64,000 nucleotides of DNA from Azolla caroliniana (taxonomy: Eukaryota > Polypodiophyta), in assembly GCA_043228905.1 (NCBI GenBank), contig JBHGNT010000013.1:5890001-5954000 (forward strand), written 5' to 3'. A program made the position numbers and the translations under genes. The notes below the pieces were generated by a model. It was given only the letters and a program-made list of their open reading frames with translations, had not been told where the DNA came from and made no database searches. Numbering within the stretch: the first letter of the stretch is position 1; each line of letters begins with the position of its first letter. This document shows positions 20,548-30,300 of this stretch, in pieces.

Positions 20548-21263
20548 TTGCCGACCGTCACCATAGCGTCTGGAATGGCTTTCTCATACCCCCGCTTCAA
20601 CGGAGAAACGGACGCTGCTAGCCACATCCGGTTGTTCCTCAATGTTTGGAATACTAATCACATGGCGCACCGGTTTCTAGAGGTGGAAGCTCACAAATCG
20701 AAGATTGCAGAGTTCGACTTAACGATGGATGATCGAGCAGCGTGTTGGCATTCTCAGATGGACTTGGCAGCAATCACAACCTTCGATCAACCGCAATTGG
20801 TGTTCTTGTGGTTTTTTCATCGAAAGGTACCGCAACGAGAAATCATCGGGCAATTCTGCACCATCAAAAAGTTGCCAACAGAATCCGTAGCGGATTTTAG
20901 TCTGCGTATTCAGAGTCTACGACGACAACTTACACGGCCCCGACAGACGAAGAGGCTAAGAAAACATTTTTGGCAGCTTTACGACGACCTATTAGGACGA
21001 CACTTAACACGCATAGTGTGAAAGGGGAAACATCTGAAATGGTTATCGAGCAAGCATTACAACTCAAATTAGAGGAAGAAGATGAAGGACTATCCATGGC
21101 ATTGTTATGGCAGGCTTTGCCTGAGGAAGAGGAACATCGGTTCCACCAAGTCATCCAGTCCACAATCTGTTTAAACCCTGGGCATTCCACGGTTGAGTGC
21201 AATATGAGAATTCATTGGCTGATTTGTCACTCAAGGGCACACACGGTGGAGCACTGTGAATAG
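20548..21263 (+). pseudogene. Gypsy gag (G2)
   Basis: Gag core with FSYPRFNGETDAASHIRLFL, FDLTMDDRAACWHSQMDL, WFFHRKVPQREIIGQF and IKKLPTESVADFSLRIQSL, then a frameshift near 20960. The second frame holds EQALQLKLEEEDEGLSMALL and the paired knuckles CLNPGHSTVEC (the first Cys of the usual CxxC is changed) and CHSRAHTVEHC, ending in TAG at 21261. It parallels gag of the young copy at 31400-32718 block by block. The leader from 20282 to 20547 is non-coding. Confidence 0.8.
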
Positions 21264-22081
21264 AATATGCTTAATAGACCTACACCTGTAGTTCGTTGCA
21301 TGGAACCGCAACGACAATCTCGCAGGAATGATCAAGGGCGGTAAGAGGAAGGATTTTGATATACCAAGAGGAATTAGTGCGAAGAGTGTTAGTATCGTAA
21401 TCGCCATAACAACAACCTATATTTGGAAGAAGAAGAATAGCAGGACAAAGAATATCTGAATAGCAACCGATATAATAAAGGGGGGCGTCGTTACGGCAAT
21501 CTACGACTGTCAAACAATCGCGAAGGATTCAATGGGCATCGACCAAATGGACACAGTTGACAATATAGGAACCAACGTCATTATGACGAGAGTTCGGAGG
21601 ATGATCGGCGTCAGGAGCCACACCAAGAACACCGTCAACCACCCCGGAAAAACAGGAGAGTTCAGCGAAACCGGTATGAGCAAGCCGTACCCGTGGAGAC
21701 GACTACACCGCCGTGAGTGGAGAGAGGTGAGTCTAGCGTCCATTGTTTTGTATGCCAACAACCCGGACATTATACAACGCAGTGTCCACATCGCAAAGGC
21801 AAGGAAGCCGTCATAAATACAATGATGACGGATGTCCAATAGGTCACAACACAACAACAAGCGAAGAACGCAGACTGGGTTGTACAAGCTGAGATACGCA
21901 AAGTGGAAAAAGCAAATGCAACAAATACGAAGCGTATGCGGCAAGAGTCCACAAACAACAGTTTGTTGATGGAAGAAGACACATTATCACCGGATCCCAT
22001 ATGGAAAGCACTAGCAGATTGCGAGATAACAATGACCCCATGGAGAAGCTTCTCTAACTAGTTCCGCGATTCCGGCAGGTA
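21264..22081 (+). pseudogene. Gag linker and third zinc knuckle (G2)
   Basis: An Arg/Asn-rich stretch in broken frames corresponds to the Arg/Asp repeat region of the young copy. The knuckle CFVCQQPGHYTTQC lies at about 21744-21785, intact as C-x2-C-x4-H-x4-C. After it an ADWVVQAEIRKVEKAN-type helix region leads to the protease. Several stops prevent one continuous reading. Confidence 0.65.
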
Positions 22082-23011
22082 GTGGAGAATCGCATCAAAG
22101 GCACACCCGAATTAGACGTTTTAGAAAATTTTGCGGAGACTAGTGCCGGTCCAACAGTCGTAGATCATCACAATCCAGCCATTAAGTTGGTACTACCAAG
22201 TCAGGAAATCTCAGGATGTATCGTCGATGAGGGATCCGACGTTAATGTCATCAGTACAAATACTTGCACACGATTAGGAATTTCAGATTGGGAAGCGTGC
22301 CCTTTTTGGCTCCGCATGGCAGACACCTGTTCTGTGAGGCCCCTAGGGTTTATCTGGAAATTAGGCATTATCATTGGCGGCCATCGCTTCGACATTTCTG
22401 CAGTGGTACTCACACTTGACACTCTGGGAGTGTACCCTATATTGCTCGGCAAACGGTGGCTACGTTTGGCAAACATCAAACAGAATTGGCAATATAATTG
22501 TATCAATTTACGACGAGAACACAATAAAGTTTGCGTGCCCACTCAGGAAAAGGCGGCACCAACCCAATGCATAACACCATTATACGCAGAAGATATAAAT
22601 ATGCTAGAAGGAGTAGATGATACAGAGTTGGAAGTGTACCTTGATGATCATCCACGGATTGTTCCATTATTCGAAATCGACATAATAGAAACCACTGTGG
22701 AATACGCCCCAACTAATATGCTTCAAGAACAGGCATACGAAATGGACCCAGAGTCGATAATGGAGTTAAGTAGAGCACATGCAACGTTTGAGAGGGAAAT
22801 GGAAATCTCAAGAAGAAGTCAATATCGAAACAACGATGGATCCTCAATTACTCTCGATTGCGAAGGACTTACTCCCAAGCGAGAAGGGGGCATTGATGGA
22901 ACTGCTCAAGGAATATAAGGTTGTTTTCGCATGGTCACATGAGGACATGAAGGGGTTGGACCCAAAGTTTTATCAACACAAGATCAACTTATCTACCGAT
23001 GCAAAACTTGT
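22082..23011 (+). pseudogene. Gypsy protease and pre-RT linker (G2)
   Basis: Retropepsin-like region: CIVDEGSDVNVIS (catalytic Asp, but E-G in place of the usual S/T-G), CPFWLRMADTCSVRPLGF, FDISAVVLTLDTLGVYPILL and GKRWLRLANIKQNWQ. The linker with TPLYAEDINMLEGVDD and HPRIVPLFEIDI leads to SEKGALMELLKEYKVVFAWS and EDMKGLDPKFYQHKINLST just before the insertion at 23012. There is a frameshift near 22850. The protein resumes at 33158 with QQCHYRMNPNY, which confirms the insertion point. Confidence 0.8.
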
Positions 23012-23398
23012 TGTTGTCTGTCTGGCCGGACTAGCCTCAACACAGGTGTCTACCCGACACTTCTCCAAAGGGGTGGTAAGGATTGGATGCTAGGTTACAT
23101 GCATAAGATGATTACAATTAAGCACGGACGGCAAACAATACGAGATACAGATAAATACACAATAATTACTATTGTATTACTTCCGTCCCAAACCCTTTAC
23201 AAATCATCGGATCCTTTTATAGGCATCCGGCAAGGTTACAATCGGTGCGCTTAGGCAACCGACATCCGAATCGGTTCGGATCCGGATCGGTACAACTGTA
23301 CCGAATCCGTCCCTCCGAATAATAATTCTACTATTATTTCCTATTATCCGATCCGATTCCGCCTTCCCACTTGTCCTTGCTCTTCTGACCGGCCAACA
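23012..23398 (-). repeat. 3' LTR of G3
   Basis: 387 bp, in the element's sense TGTTGGCCGGTCAG to CAGACAACA. A CTATAAAAG TATA box is at 23214-23222 (- strand). The sequence just before it, GGCGTGCCATGTG, is not a typical purine tract; the G2 element has a similar GGCGTGCCAG before its 3' LTR. Confidence 0.9.
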
Positions 23399-23448
23399 CA
23401 TGGCACGCCCGTGGGAAAGTGCCTTGCACTTCGAATCCACTCCCGGTC

Positions 23449-23982
23449 TCAGTCTTCCTCCAAAATATCGAGCACACTTTGCTCGATAGTGTCAAGTGGT
23501 GCTTCTTCCTCCTGTTCCTGTTCCTTGCCTGCCTGGTCTCCGACCTCCTGTTGGGTAGGCTGTTCCGTAAAAATTTTCTGCTCCGGCTCTGCTTGATTCC
23601 GTGGTGCCGGTGCTTCCTCACCGCTTCGTCCGAGTTCTTCCTGTTCTCCCTCCGTTCCTGGCTCTGTTCTGTTACCGGTGTCGCTTTCTCCGGTCTCGAC
23701 TGGTCGACTTGATATGCCTCCTTCCTCTGCTCTGGTGTCTTCCGGTCTCAGCTCTTCTTCTTCTCCGGCATCGGTCCGTTCCTGCTCTTCTTCAAGTTCG
23801 TCTTCAGGTATTCCTTGTCGGGGTTGTTCGGTGTCGGTTGGTTCATCTTCATCCGGTCGCGTTCCCTCACCAATAGTGGTTGGCGTCGTTCTTCCCTTAG
23901 CTTCCTGTCGTAACCGGTCCTGCTCGTATCTCTCCAACTCCAACTGAGTTGCGAGCTGCCCGTCATCCAACCTCTCTACCAA
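23449..23982 (-). pseudogene. C-terminal acidic part of ORF3 (G3)
   Basis: About 177 codons in the same frame as the ORF3 body at 23986-26616, separated only by the TGA at 23986-23988. It starts LVERLDDGQLATQLELERYE and then becomes Glu/Gln/Pro-rich with many EEE and DTE runs, to a stop 50 bp before the LTR. A CGA-to-TGA change would explain the break. The related copy at 54294-54842 also has a Glu/Pro/Asn-rich tail after the same point, so the acidic tail is a kept feature of ORF3. Confidence 0.7.
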
Positions 23983-23985
23983 CCC

Positions 23986-26616
23986 TCAGATTTCTTTGAG
24001 GTGTTCTTCTGCTAAAGTGTAGAAATCCTCCGACAATTCCTCCCGAATGGCGACGATACTTTCTTCATCCATCTTGTAGAACCTGTCACCGGTCTTCTTC
24101 CGATTCTCGGCATCCGCTCGGAGTGTCTGCAGCTCGGCTGCCTGTTGTGACCACTCCTTCCATAGCTTTTCCCTACTTTCGTTGATACTTGCCTGAGCTT
24201 GGGTACTCCATCCTGACATGATGAGCTTGATCCGGTCGACTCCTGCCTTAGCATGCGCATAAGCTTCCTGCTTTTCCTTCCTTGCCCGTTTTATAATGTC
24301 GGCCATTATCTGAGCCTGGGCCTCGTAATCTGCTTTCTGCTTTTCATAGGTACTCTGCAGTTTGCTGATCGTGAAGGTTGATTTTTCCTTTTCTTCATTC
24401 CTGATCTTGGTCAGGTCCAGCTTTTCCCGCCTTAGCGCCTCTAATTCCTTCCTTCTCTCCGTTGCTTGGGCTATTTCCGCCGACAATGCTTCCTTGTTGG
24501 CACTGACCTCATCCATCGCCTTAGCCAGGTCTAATCGGGTCTCTTTGAGCTGCTCTTTCAGCTTCTCTATTTGCCGGTCGTAGTCTGCTGCTCGTTTTTT
24601 GTTGTCCGACTCGGCCTGCTTGTGATCTCGGTAGAGACGGTCGAAGTCCTCCGTCTTCTGCTTCAGGCGTCGGGTTGCCTGAGCTCTTAACCGATCGTCC
24701 CGGTCCTTCTGTTGTCGGAGTTCTTCCTGCAGTCGTTCTATCTCTTGTTGGGCATGTCGACGTAGTTGGTCCTTCTCCTTCTGCAGCTTCTCTTTTTCTT
24801 CTTGCAGTCGGTCATTAGCGGCTCGACCTTTCCGGAGGCCTTCTTCCATTTTTCGTCTGTCATCCTCCACCGCTTTCCACTGCTCCCTTTCTCTTTCCCT
24901 TAATGCCTCCTGAGCTTGTAACTCCTCTCGTAAGGTTTCTATTATTTTTTCGGTCTCAGGGCCGGTTTGCAAGGCTACCGGTTCCGGTTCCGGTTCTGGT
25001 TGCTTCCTTGTTGTCCCGACCGGCTCGGTGACAGCTTGTGCTTGTTGAATTCCTTCCCTTGCCTGCAACAGCTCCCCTTGCATTTCCTCGATCTGTGTTT
25101 GGAGCGCGACCAACTCCTGAGTTGTTGTATGCATCAGCTGTTGCCGACACGTTTCTTCTTTTTCTAACTGGTCCGCTACTCCCGATAACTGCTCCGAAAG
25201 CCATCTCAGCCATTGTGGCTTTGTTCTTCCGATTTCGGGGTGGCCTTGCTCACTTAAACCAGGTTGATTTTCCGGCCTCTTCTCTGGCTCCGGCTCCGGC
25301 GTTCGTTCCTTCTTCTTCTCTGGGATGACCGGTTTTCTGAAGTCCGGCCCAACCAGTGTCGGTGCTGCTTCCCTGGGTACGGGTTCCGGTGCTGTTTCCG
25401 CCTCGGCTACTGGAGATGGTTCTTGCGCCCTCTGCTGAGTTCTGTCCACTGGTGGAGCCGGTCCTTTCGCCCGTTTCTCCCGGCCTTGTCTTGCTGGGAG
25501 TCTTACCAGTGGTTCGGATGAGTCTTCTGTTTCAGTTTCCTCCTCCGGTGTGGTTACCAGACGGACCTTTTGTCTAGAGACCTCTGGTTCCGGTTCCGGC
25601 CGTCGCAGCGTTATATGGATTGGTTTGCGCGCTACCGGTTCCTCCTCGGCCGCTTTCCCTTTGCCTTTACCTGCCGGTTTTGCCTTTGTTGCCGGTTCCT
25701 GTTGCTGTCGGGATGGTCCTTCCCCCTGCTGTTCTGCTTCTTGCGGGGTCCATCCGGGGGTGTGTTTCTCCAAGATCTGTCGGCGCTTTGTTATCTTTTT
25801 CGGCGTCGTCTCCTGCCGACCTCTTTTCTTTTGTGTGATGGGGAGTACCGGTGGGACTAACACCGTTAGCCATTGTGCTATCCCGGCCCATGGCTTTTTC
25901 CCTTCCACCAGATTTTTGATGGCCTCCTTCAATCCTTCGGTTATGAAATGGAGCCAGTCTATTTGTAAGCCCTCGTACGCTGCTATCAAGAATGTTGCCC
26001 GGTACTTGGCTATGGCTGGGGGACGGGGATTCACGAATCCGTATTCCATCATAGCGTGGGCCACTTCTCCGAACAGCAGGTTCTCTCCGCCCTGCGTTCG
26101 GTACGCCTTGCTGCTGATAGAGTATTCCTCGAAATATTCGAACAGGATTTCACTGGAAGGGTTTTCGATTGTTTGCAGTCCTCCTGCTTTGATCCCCGTG
26201 AGTGCTTGCACCGCTCCTTCCGCTCCTTCTGATATATCGATCGATGCTGCCGCCTGCTCTGGTTCTGCGTGTGGTGGAGCGTCGGCGATCCGCAGCAATC
26301 CTTTTAACCCGTTCTCCCTCATCCATTGGCGTGCCTCTTCCGACAGTACCATTGCTTCGAATTCTTCGTCTGTTGCCTGTTGTTCGGGATCGCCCTGTGT
26401 GTGCTCTGTGCGTCGGGTCGCTCTTCTGTGCTTCTGCGCCTGTATGTAGGAAAATTCGTAAAAAGTGATCCCTTCGCAGGCTTGTGTCTTATATAGTGGG
26501 TTGTGCCTCGAGCCGTCCTTCTTCGTTTCCCGCGCATGTTCCTCTCCCGCCATAATTAGTATGTCCTTTCTTGTTTGCCGCGTGTGAGTGCCCACATTCC
26601 CTGCTTTAAATAGCAA
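23986..26616 (-). CDS. ORF3: large post-pol coiled-coil protein (G3)
   Basis: 876 codons after integrase, on the same strand as pol. ATGs are at residue 1 and residue 22 (MAGEEHARE). Residues 90-260 form a probably folded part with ARQWMRENGLKGLLRI, LFEYFEEYSISSKAYRTQGG, IDWLHFITEGLKEAIKNL and WLTVLVPPVLPI. Residues 262-465 are Pro/Glu/Lys-rich and probably disordered. Residues 465-870 are a long heptad-rich coiled coil. I see no signal peptide or membrane span, so it is not a normal envelope protein although it sits where env-like genes sit. The function is not known. Homologous pieces occur at 44606-46700 with 54044-54660, and at 6440-6926. With the tail after the TGA it would be about 1,055 codons. 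Confidence 0.8.
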   Translation of the reverse strand: MLFKAGNVGTHTRQTRKDILIMAGEEHARETKKDGSRHNPLYKTQACEGITFYEFSYIQAQKHRRATRRTEHTQGDPEQQATDEEFEAMVLSEEARQWMRENGLKGLLRIADAPPHAEPEQAAASIDISEGAEGAVQALTGIKAGGLQTIENPSSEILFEYFEEYSISSKAYRTQGGENLLFGEVAHAMMEYGFVNPRPPAIAKYRATFLIAAYEGLQIDWLHFITEGLKEAIKNLVEGKKPWAGIAQWLTVLVPPVLPITQKKRGRQETTPKKITKRRQILEKHTPGWTPQEAEQQGEGPSRQQQEPATKAKPAGKGKGKAAEEEPVARKPIHITLRRPEPEPEVSRQKVRLVTTPEEETETEDSSEPLVRLPARQGREKRAKGPAPPVDRTQQRAQEPSPVAEAETAPEPVPREAAPTLVGPDFRKPVIPEKKKERTPEPEPEKRPENQPGLSEQGHPEIGRTKPQWLRWLSEQLSGVADQLEKEETCRQQLMHTTTQELVALQTQIEEMQGELLQAREGIQQAQAVTEPVGTTRKQPEPEPEPVALQTGPETEKIIETLREELQAQEALREREREQWKAVEDDRRKMEEGLRKGRAANDRLQEEKEKLQKEKDQLRRHAQQEIERLQEELRQQKDRDDRLRAQATRRLKQKTEDFDRLYRDHKQAESDNKKRAADYDRQIEKLKEQLKETRLDLAKAMDEVSANKEALSAEIAQATERRKELEALRREKLDLTKIRNEEKEKSTFTISKLQSTYEKQKADYEAQAQIMADIIKRARKEKQEAYAHAKAGVDRIKLIMSGWSTQAQASINESREKLWKEWSQQAAELQTLRADAENRKKTGDRFYKMDEESIVAIREELSEDFYTLAEEHLKEI

Positions 26617-26733
26617 GTCCGCACACGTCCTTCTTTAATGCATGGCGCCTCTTCGTTGCATGGTGGCGCTCCCACCTCTTGTGATCTCCCCATCATTACA
26701 ATGATTCGCGTCGATTTTGCCCACGTCATTTTT

Positions 26734-26774
<41 letters not shown>

Positions 26775-26793
26775 ATTTTCTGGTTAGACCACG
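26617..26793. repeat. Spacer between pol and ORF3 with TA microsatellite
   Basis: A pure TA run of about 34 bp lies at 26738-26771 between the pol stop and the ORF3 start. I see no splice acceptor or internal promoter with confidence. How ORF3 is expressed is open. Confidence 0.6.
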
Positions 26794-27393
26794 TCATTTG
26801 CTGGTCCCCCCCGATTTGTTCGGGTCGGTTCGTGTGGATACCGGATCCTTCTGTCGGTTTTCCGGGATGGTCCTCGTCAGTATCGGTGTCGGTTCTTCCT
26901 CGGTCCGAGCAGCGTCTGTCGGTGTCGGTTCCTCATCTTGCCGGATTTCCGGGTTTCGCTTGAACGGGTTGGCTGGCATATTTCCTTTATACGGCTTTAG
27001 CTGAAATTCATTTGCCCACTTGCCGATGACATCTCCAGACAATGTGCCGAGCTGACACGACCCATTGTACTCCTTGGTGATCCAGAACGGTCCGGTCCAT
27101 CGAAACCGCAACTTTCCCGGCATGTTCCCCATCCTTGTCTGGAATAGTAGCACCGGTTTCCCGACTTCGAACTCCTTTTCATTGCCACGCCGGTGTCGGT
27201 CCACGAAGGCTTTTCTCCTCCTTTGCTCCAGTTCGAGTTGTAGTAAGCTGGCTATTCGGTTTTCCTCTAATTCCAACAGCGTTGCCAGTCGGATTCGTTC
27301 GGACTCGTTCTCACTTAAGCGCTCCTTTACTTGAATCCGTAAGCTGGGGATCTGGAACTCTACCGGCATGACCGCTTCTAACCCGAATGCTAG
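26794..27393 (-). pseudogene. Integrase C-terminal part (G3)
   Basis: In the same frame as pol, after a TGA at 27394-27396. LAFGLEAVMPVEF starts the reading; the first ATG of this piece is at 27367-27369. LRFRWTGPFWITKEYNGS and the QLGTLSGDVIGKWANEFQLK block form the usual integrase C-terminal module of this lineage. A Pro/Thr/Glu-rich tail ends at 26794. No chromodomain is visible. In relatives the codon at the TGA is Gln (PFQLAFGLE at about 44010), and the present stop looks like a CGA-to-TGA change. Confidence 0.8.
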
Positions 27394-30300
27394 TCAGAAC
27401 GGGGTTGTCCGGATACTGGTTTTGTACGTTGTTCGGTACGCCCATAGCGCGCTTTGCAATTTTGTATCCCAGTCGGTCCGGTTCTCGTTGACGATTTTTC
27501 GTAGGATGTTCTGCAGAGTTTTGCTCGTTGATTCCGCTAGTCCATTGGCTTGAGGGTAGTAGGGTGTACTCTTTTTATGTACCACCGCGTAAAATGACGT
27601 CAGGCTTTCTACTACCTGCCCGAGAAAATGTCCTCCTTGGTCACTTATAAGCTCGATCGGGCATCCATACCGGCACCATATGCATTCGTACAGAAACTTT
27701 GCCGTGGAAGCGGCCGTGTTGTCCCGTAAGGCCTTTGCTTCTACCCATTTGGTGCAATAGTCGGTCGCCACTATGACATACCAATTTCCGGTTCGCATTG
27801 CCGGTGGTTTGAAGGGACTGACAAAGTCCAACCCCCACTTTTGAAACGGTTCTAGGGGCAAGACCGGGTGGTGTGGCATTCGGGCCTGCTCTGTGGGTTG
27901 GCCCAGTCGTTGACACAAATCGCATTCTCTGCTATACCTCACGGCATCTTTTAGGGTGGTCGGCCACCACAGCCCGCTCTGCCATATTTTCCGAGCGGTT
28001 GCGTCGCCGGCATAATGCCCGCCGGCAATTCCACAGTGGGCTTCCCTGAGGATTAGATCCTTCTCATCGCTCCGCACTACTCGTCTCCAGATGCCATCTG
28101 CCCCCTTGTGATAGAGGGTGTCTCCAACCAAGCAGAAATGTCTACTTCTTACTGCTACCCTTTTCCTTTCATCGCGGTCCATGTTTTCCGGGGGAACTCC
28201 AGTGCTCAGGAACTGGTGCATCTCAGTTAGCCATGTGTCTTCGTTGGCTACCGTTTTATCCGTTGCCGGTTTCGTCGTGATCCGAAACAATTCGGCGTCG
28301 GGAAACTCATCCTGGACGCCGTCCCCTGCTTCTCCGGATTCAAGTCTGCTTAGATAGTCCGCTACCGCATGCTGCGCCCCGGGTCGGTGGAAAATGTCGA
28401 ATTCAAATTCCTGTAGTAGCAGTGTCCACCGTGCAATTTTTCCCGTCAGGGATGCCTTCGAGACCAGGTAGAGTAGTGCCGAATGGTCGACATGGAAGGA
28501 AAACTTCCTTCCGAGCAGATAGTGCCTGTACTTTGTGACACTGTACACCATTCCCAATGCCTCGCGTTCCGTCGTAGAGTAATTCCGTTCGGCTTTTGAG
28601 AGTTTCCGGCTTGCGTAGTACACCGGTCGGTACCATTTCGGCTCTGTGAGTTGCATCAGAACGCTGCCGATTGCTACGTCCGACGCGTCGACGAAGACGT
28701 GAAAGCTTTTACTCCAATCCGGCGGTTGCACCACCGGAGCTTGCGACAGCATGACCTTCAACGCTTTGTACGCTTCCTCCTCCGTCTCTGCCCATAGGAA
28801 GGGTACCCTATGTACGCCGGTATGTAACGGTGTAGCGAAGTCCGCGAGGTGCCGTATCATCCGGCTATGCCACCTTATTTGGCCCAGGAACCGGCTTAAA
28901 GCCTTTGCGTTACTTGGTGCTGGTGCATCGAGAATTGCCTTGACTTTATCCGGATCTACCGCGATTCCTTCCTTACTCACCACGTGCCCTAGCAAGTTGC
29001 TGCTTGCCACTCCAAAGACGCACTTGGCCGGATTCAGGCTCAATCGGTACTCGCGGCACTTCTCCAAGCACAGCCGGAGGTGATCGAGATGCTCTCCATG
29101 CCGGTTGTAGACCGCGAAATCGTCAAGTAAGACCTGCATAAAACCGGGGATATATTCCCCGAAAATTTCCATTATTATCCTTTGAAAGGTCGCTGGAGCC
29201 GTCTTTAGTCCGAACATCATCACGACCGCGACGAACACTCCCCATTCCGTCACGAACGTTGTCTTCTCTTGGTCGGCCGGGTTCATTCGTATTTGGTTGT
29301 AGCCGCTAAATCCATCCAGGAAGCTGTAAACTTCGTGCCCGGCTACCGCATCTAACACCCCGTCCGTAAATGGTAGTGGAAACGCATCGGTCACTGTTGC
29401 GGCATTTAGTTTTCGGTAGTCCACGCATACCCGGATTTTTCCGTTCTTTTTCGGGACTACCACTATCGGACTCAGCCAGGTTGACTGCTTGACCGGTCGG
29501 ATAAATCCGACCCGGAGGAGCTTATCAATTTCCTCCTTCACCTTTGCCGCATAATTCGGATTCATCCGGTACCTGCGTTGAGCAATCGGTTTCGTGTCCG
29601 TACTTAGGTGAATTTGGTGCTGATAGAGCTGGGGGTCCAGCCCTCGCATGTCTTCGTACGACCACGCGAACACATCCTTGAAGTCTGTTAACAATGCTAC
29701 CATTGCCTTCTTTTCTTCCTTCGGCAATTCCTTTGCAACATTTACCGGTCGGGGCTTGTCTGTTGTGCCGAGGTCCACCTCCTCCAGTTGGGATGCTTTT
29801 ACCCTCTGGGATATCGTCATTTCCCTCTCTAGGGATTCCTGCGCTTGTCGTAGTTCCCGGATCGCCGCTTGGTCCGGTTCTTCCGGCGTCGTAATGTACG
29901 GTTCTACTGCCGCCGTGATATCCACCTCAAATAGTGGGACGATTCGTGGGTGTTCCTCGAGGTACTGCTCGACTTCCTCGTCCGGTAATCCTTCCAACAT
30001 GTTAATGCTTTCCTCATACAATGGAGTTGCTTCCTTACTAGTGATCACCCGTGGTTGCGTCGTTACTCGTACCTTTGTTTTCCCTCGCCGGAATGTGATC
30101 ATGTTCTTTTGCCAGTTCTGCTTGATATGCGCCGTTCGCAGCCATGGTCGTCCTAGCAGTAGGGGGTACGCGCCTTGTACATTCAGCTGCAGCACCACGG
30201 CCGATATCCGGAATACGTGGCCTCCGATCGTGATTTCCAAATCCCGGATAAGCCCGGTCGGTCGGACTGAGCTAGTATCCGCCATGCGTAACCAGAAGGG

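Noticed and set aside
23986-26616. ORF3 as a classical envelope protein
   Set aside because: Position fits, but there is no signal peptide, membrane span or fusion-like stretch; the product is mostly coiled coil and charged linker.
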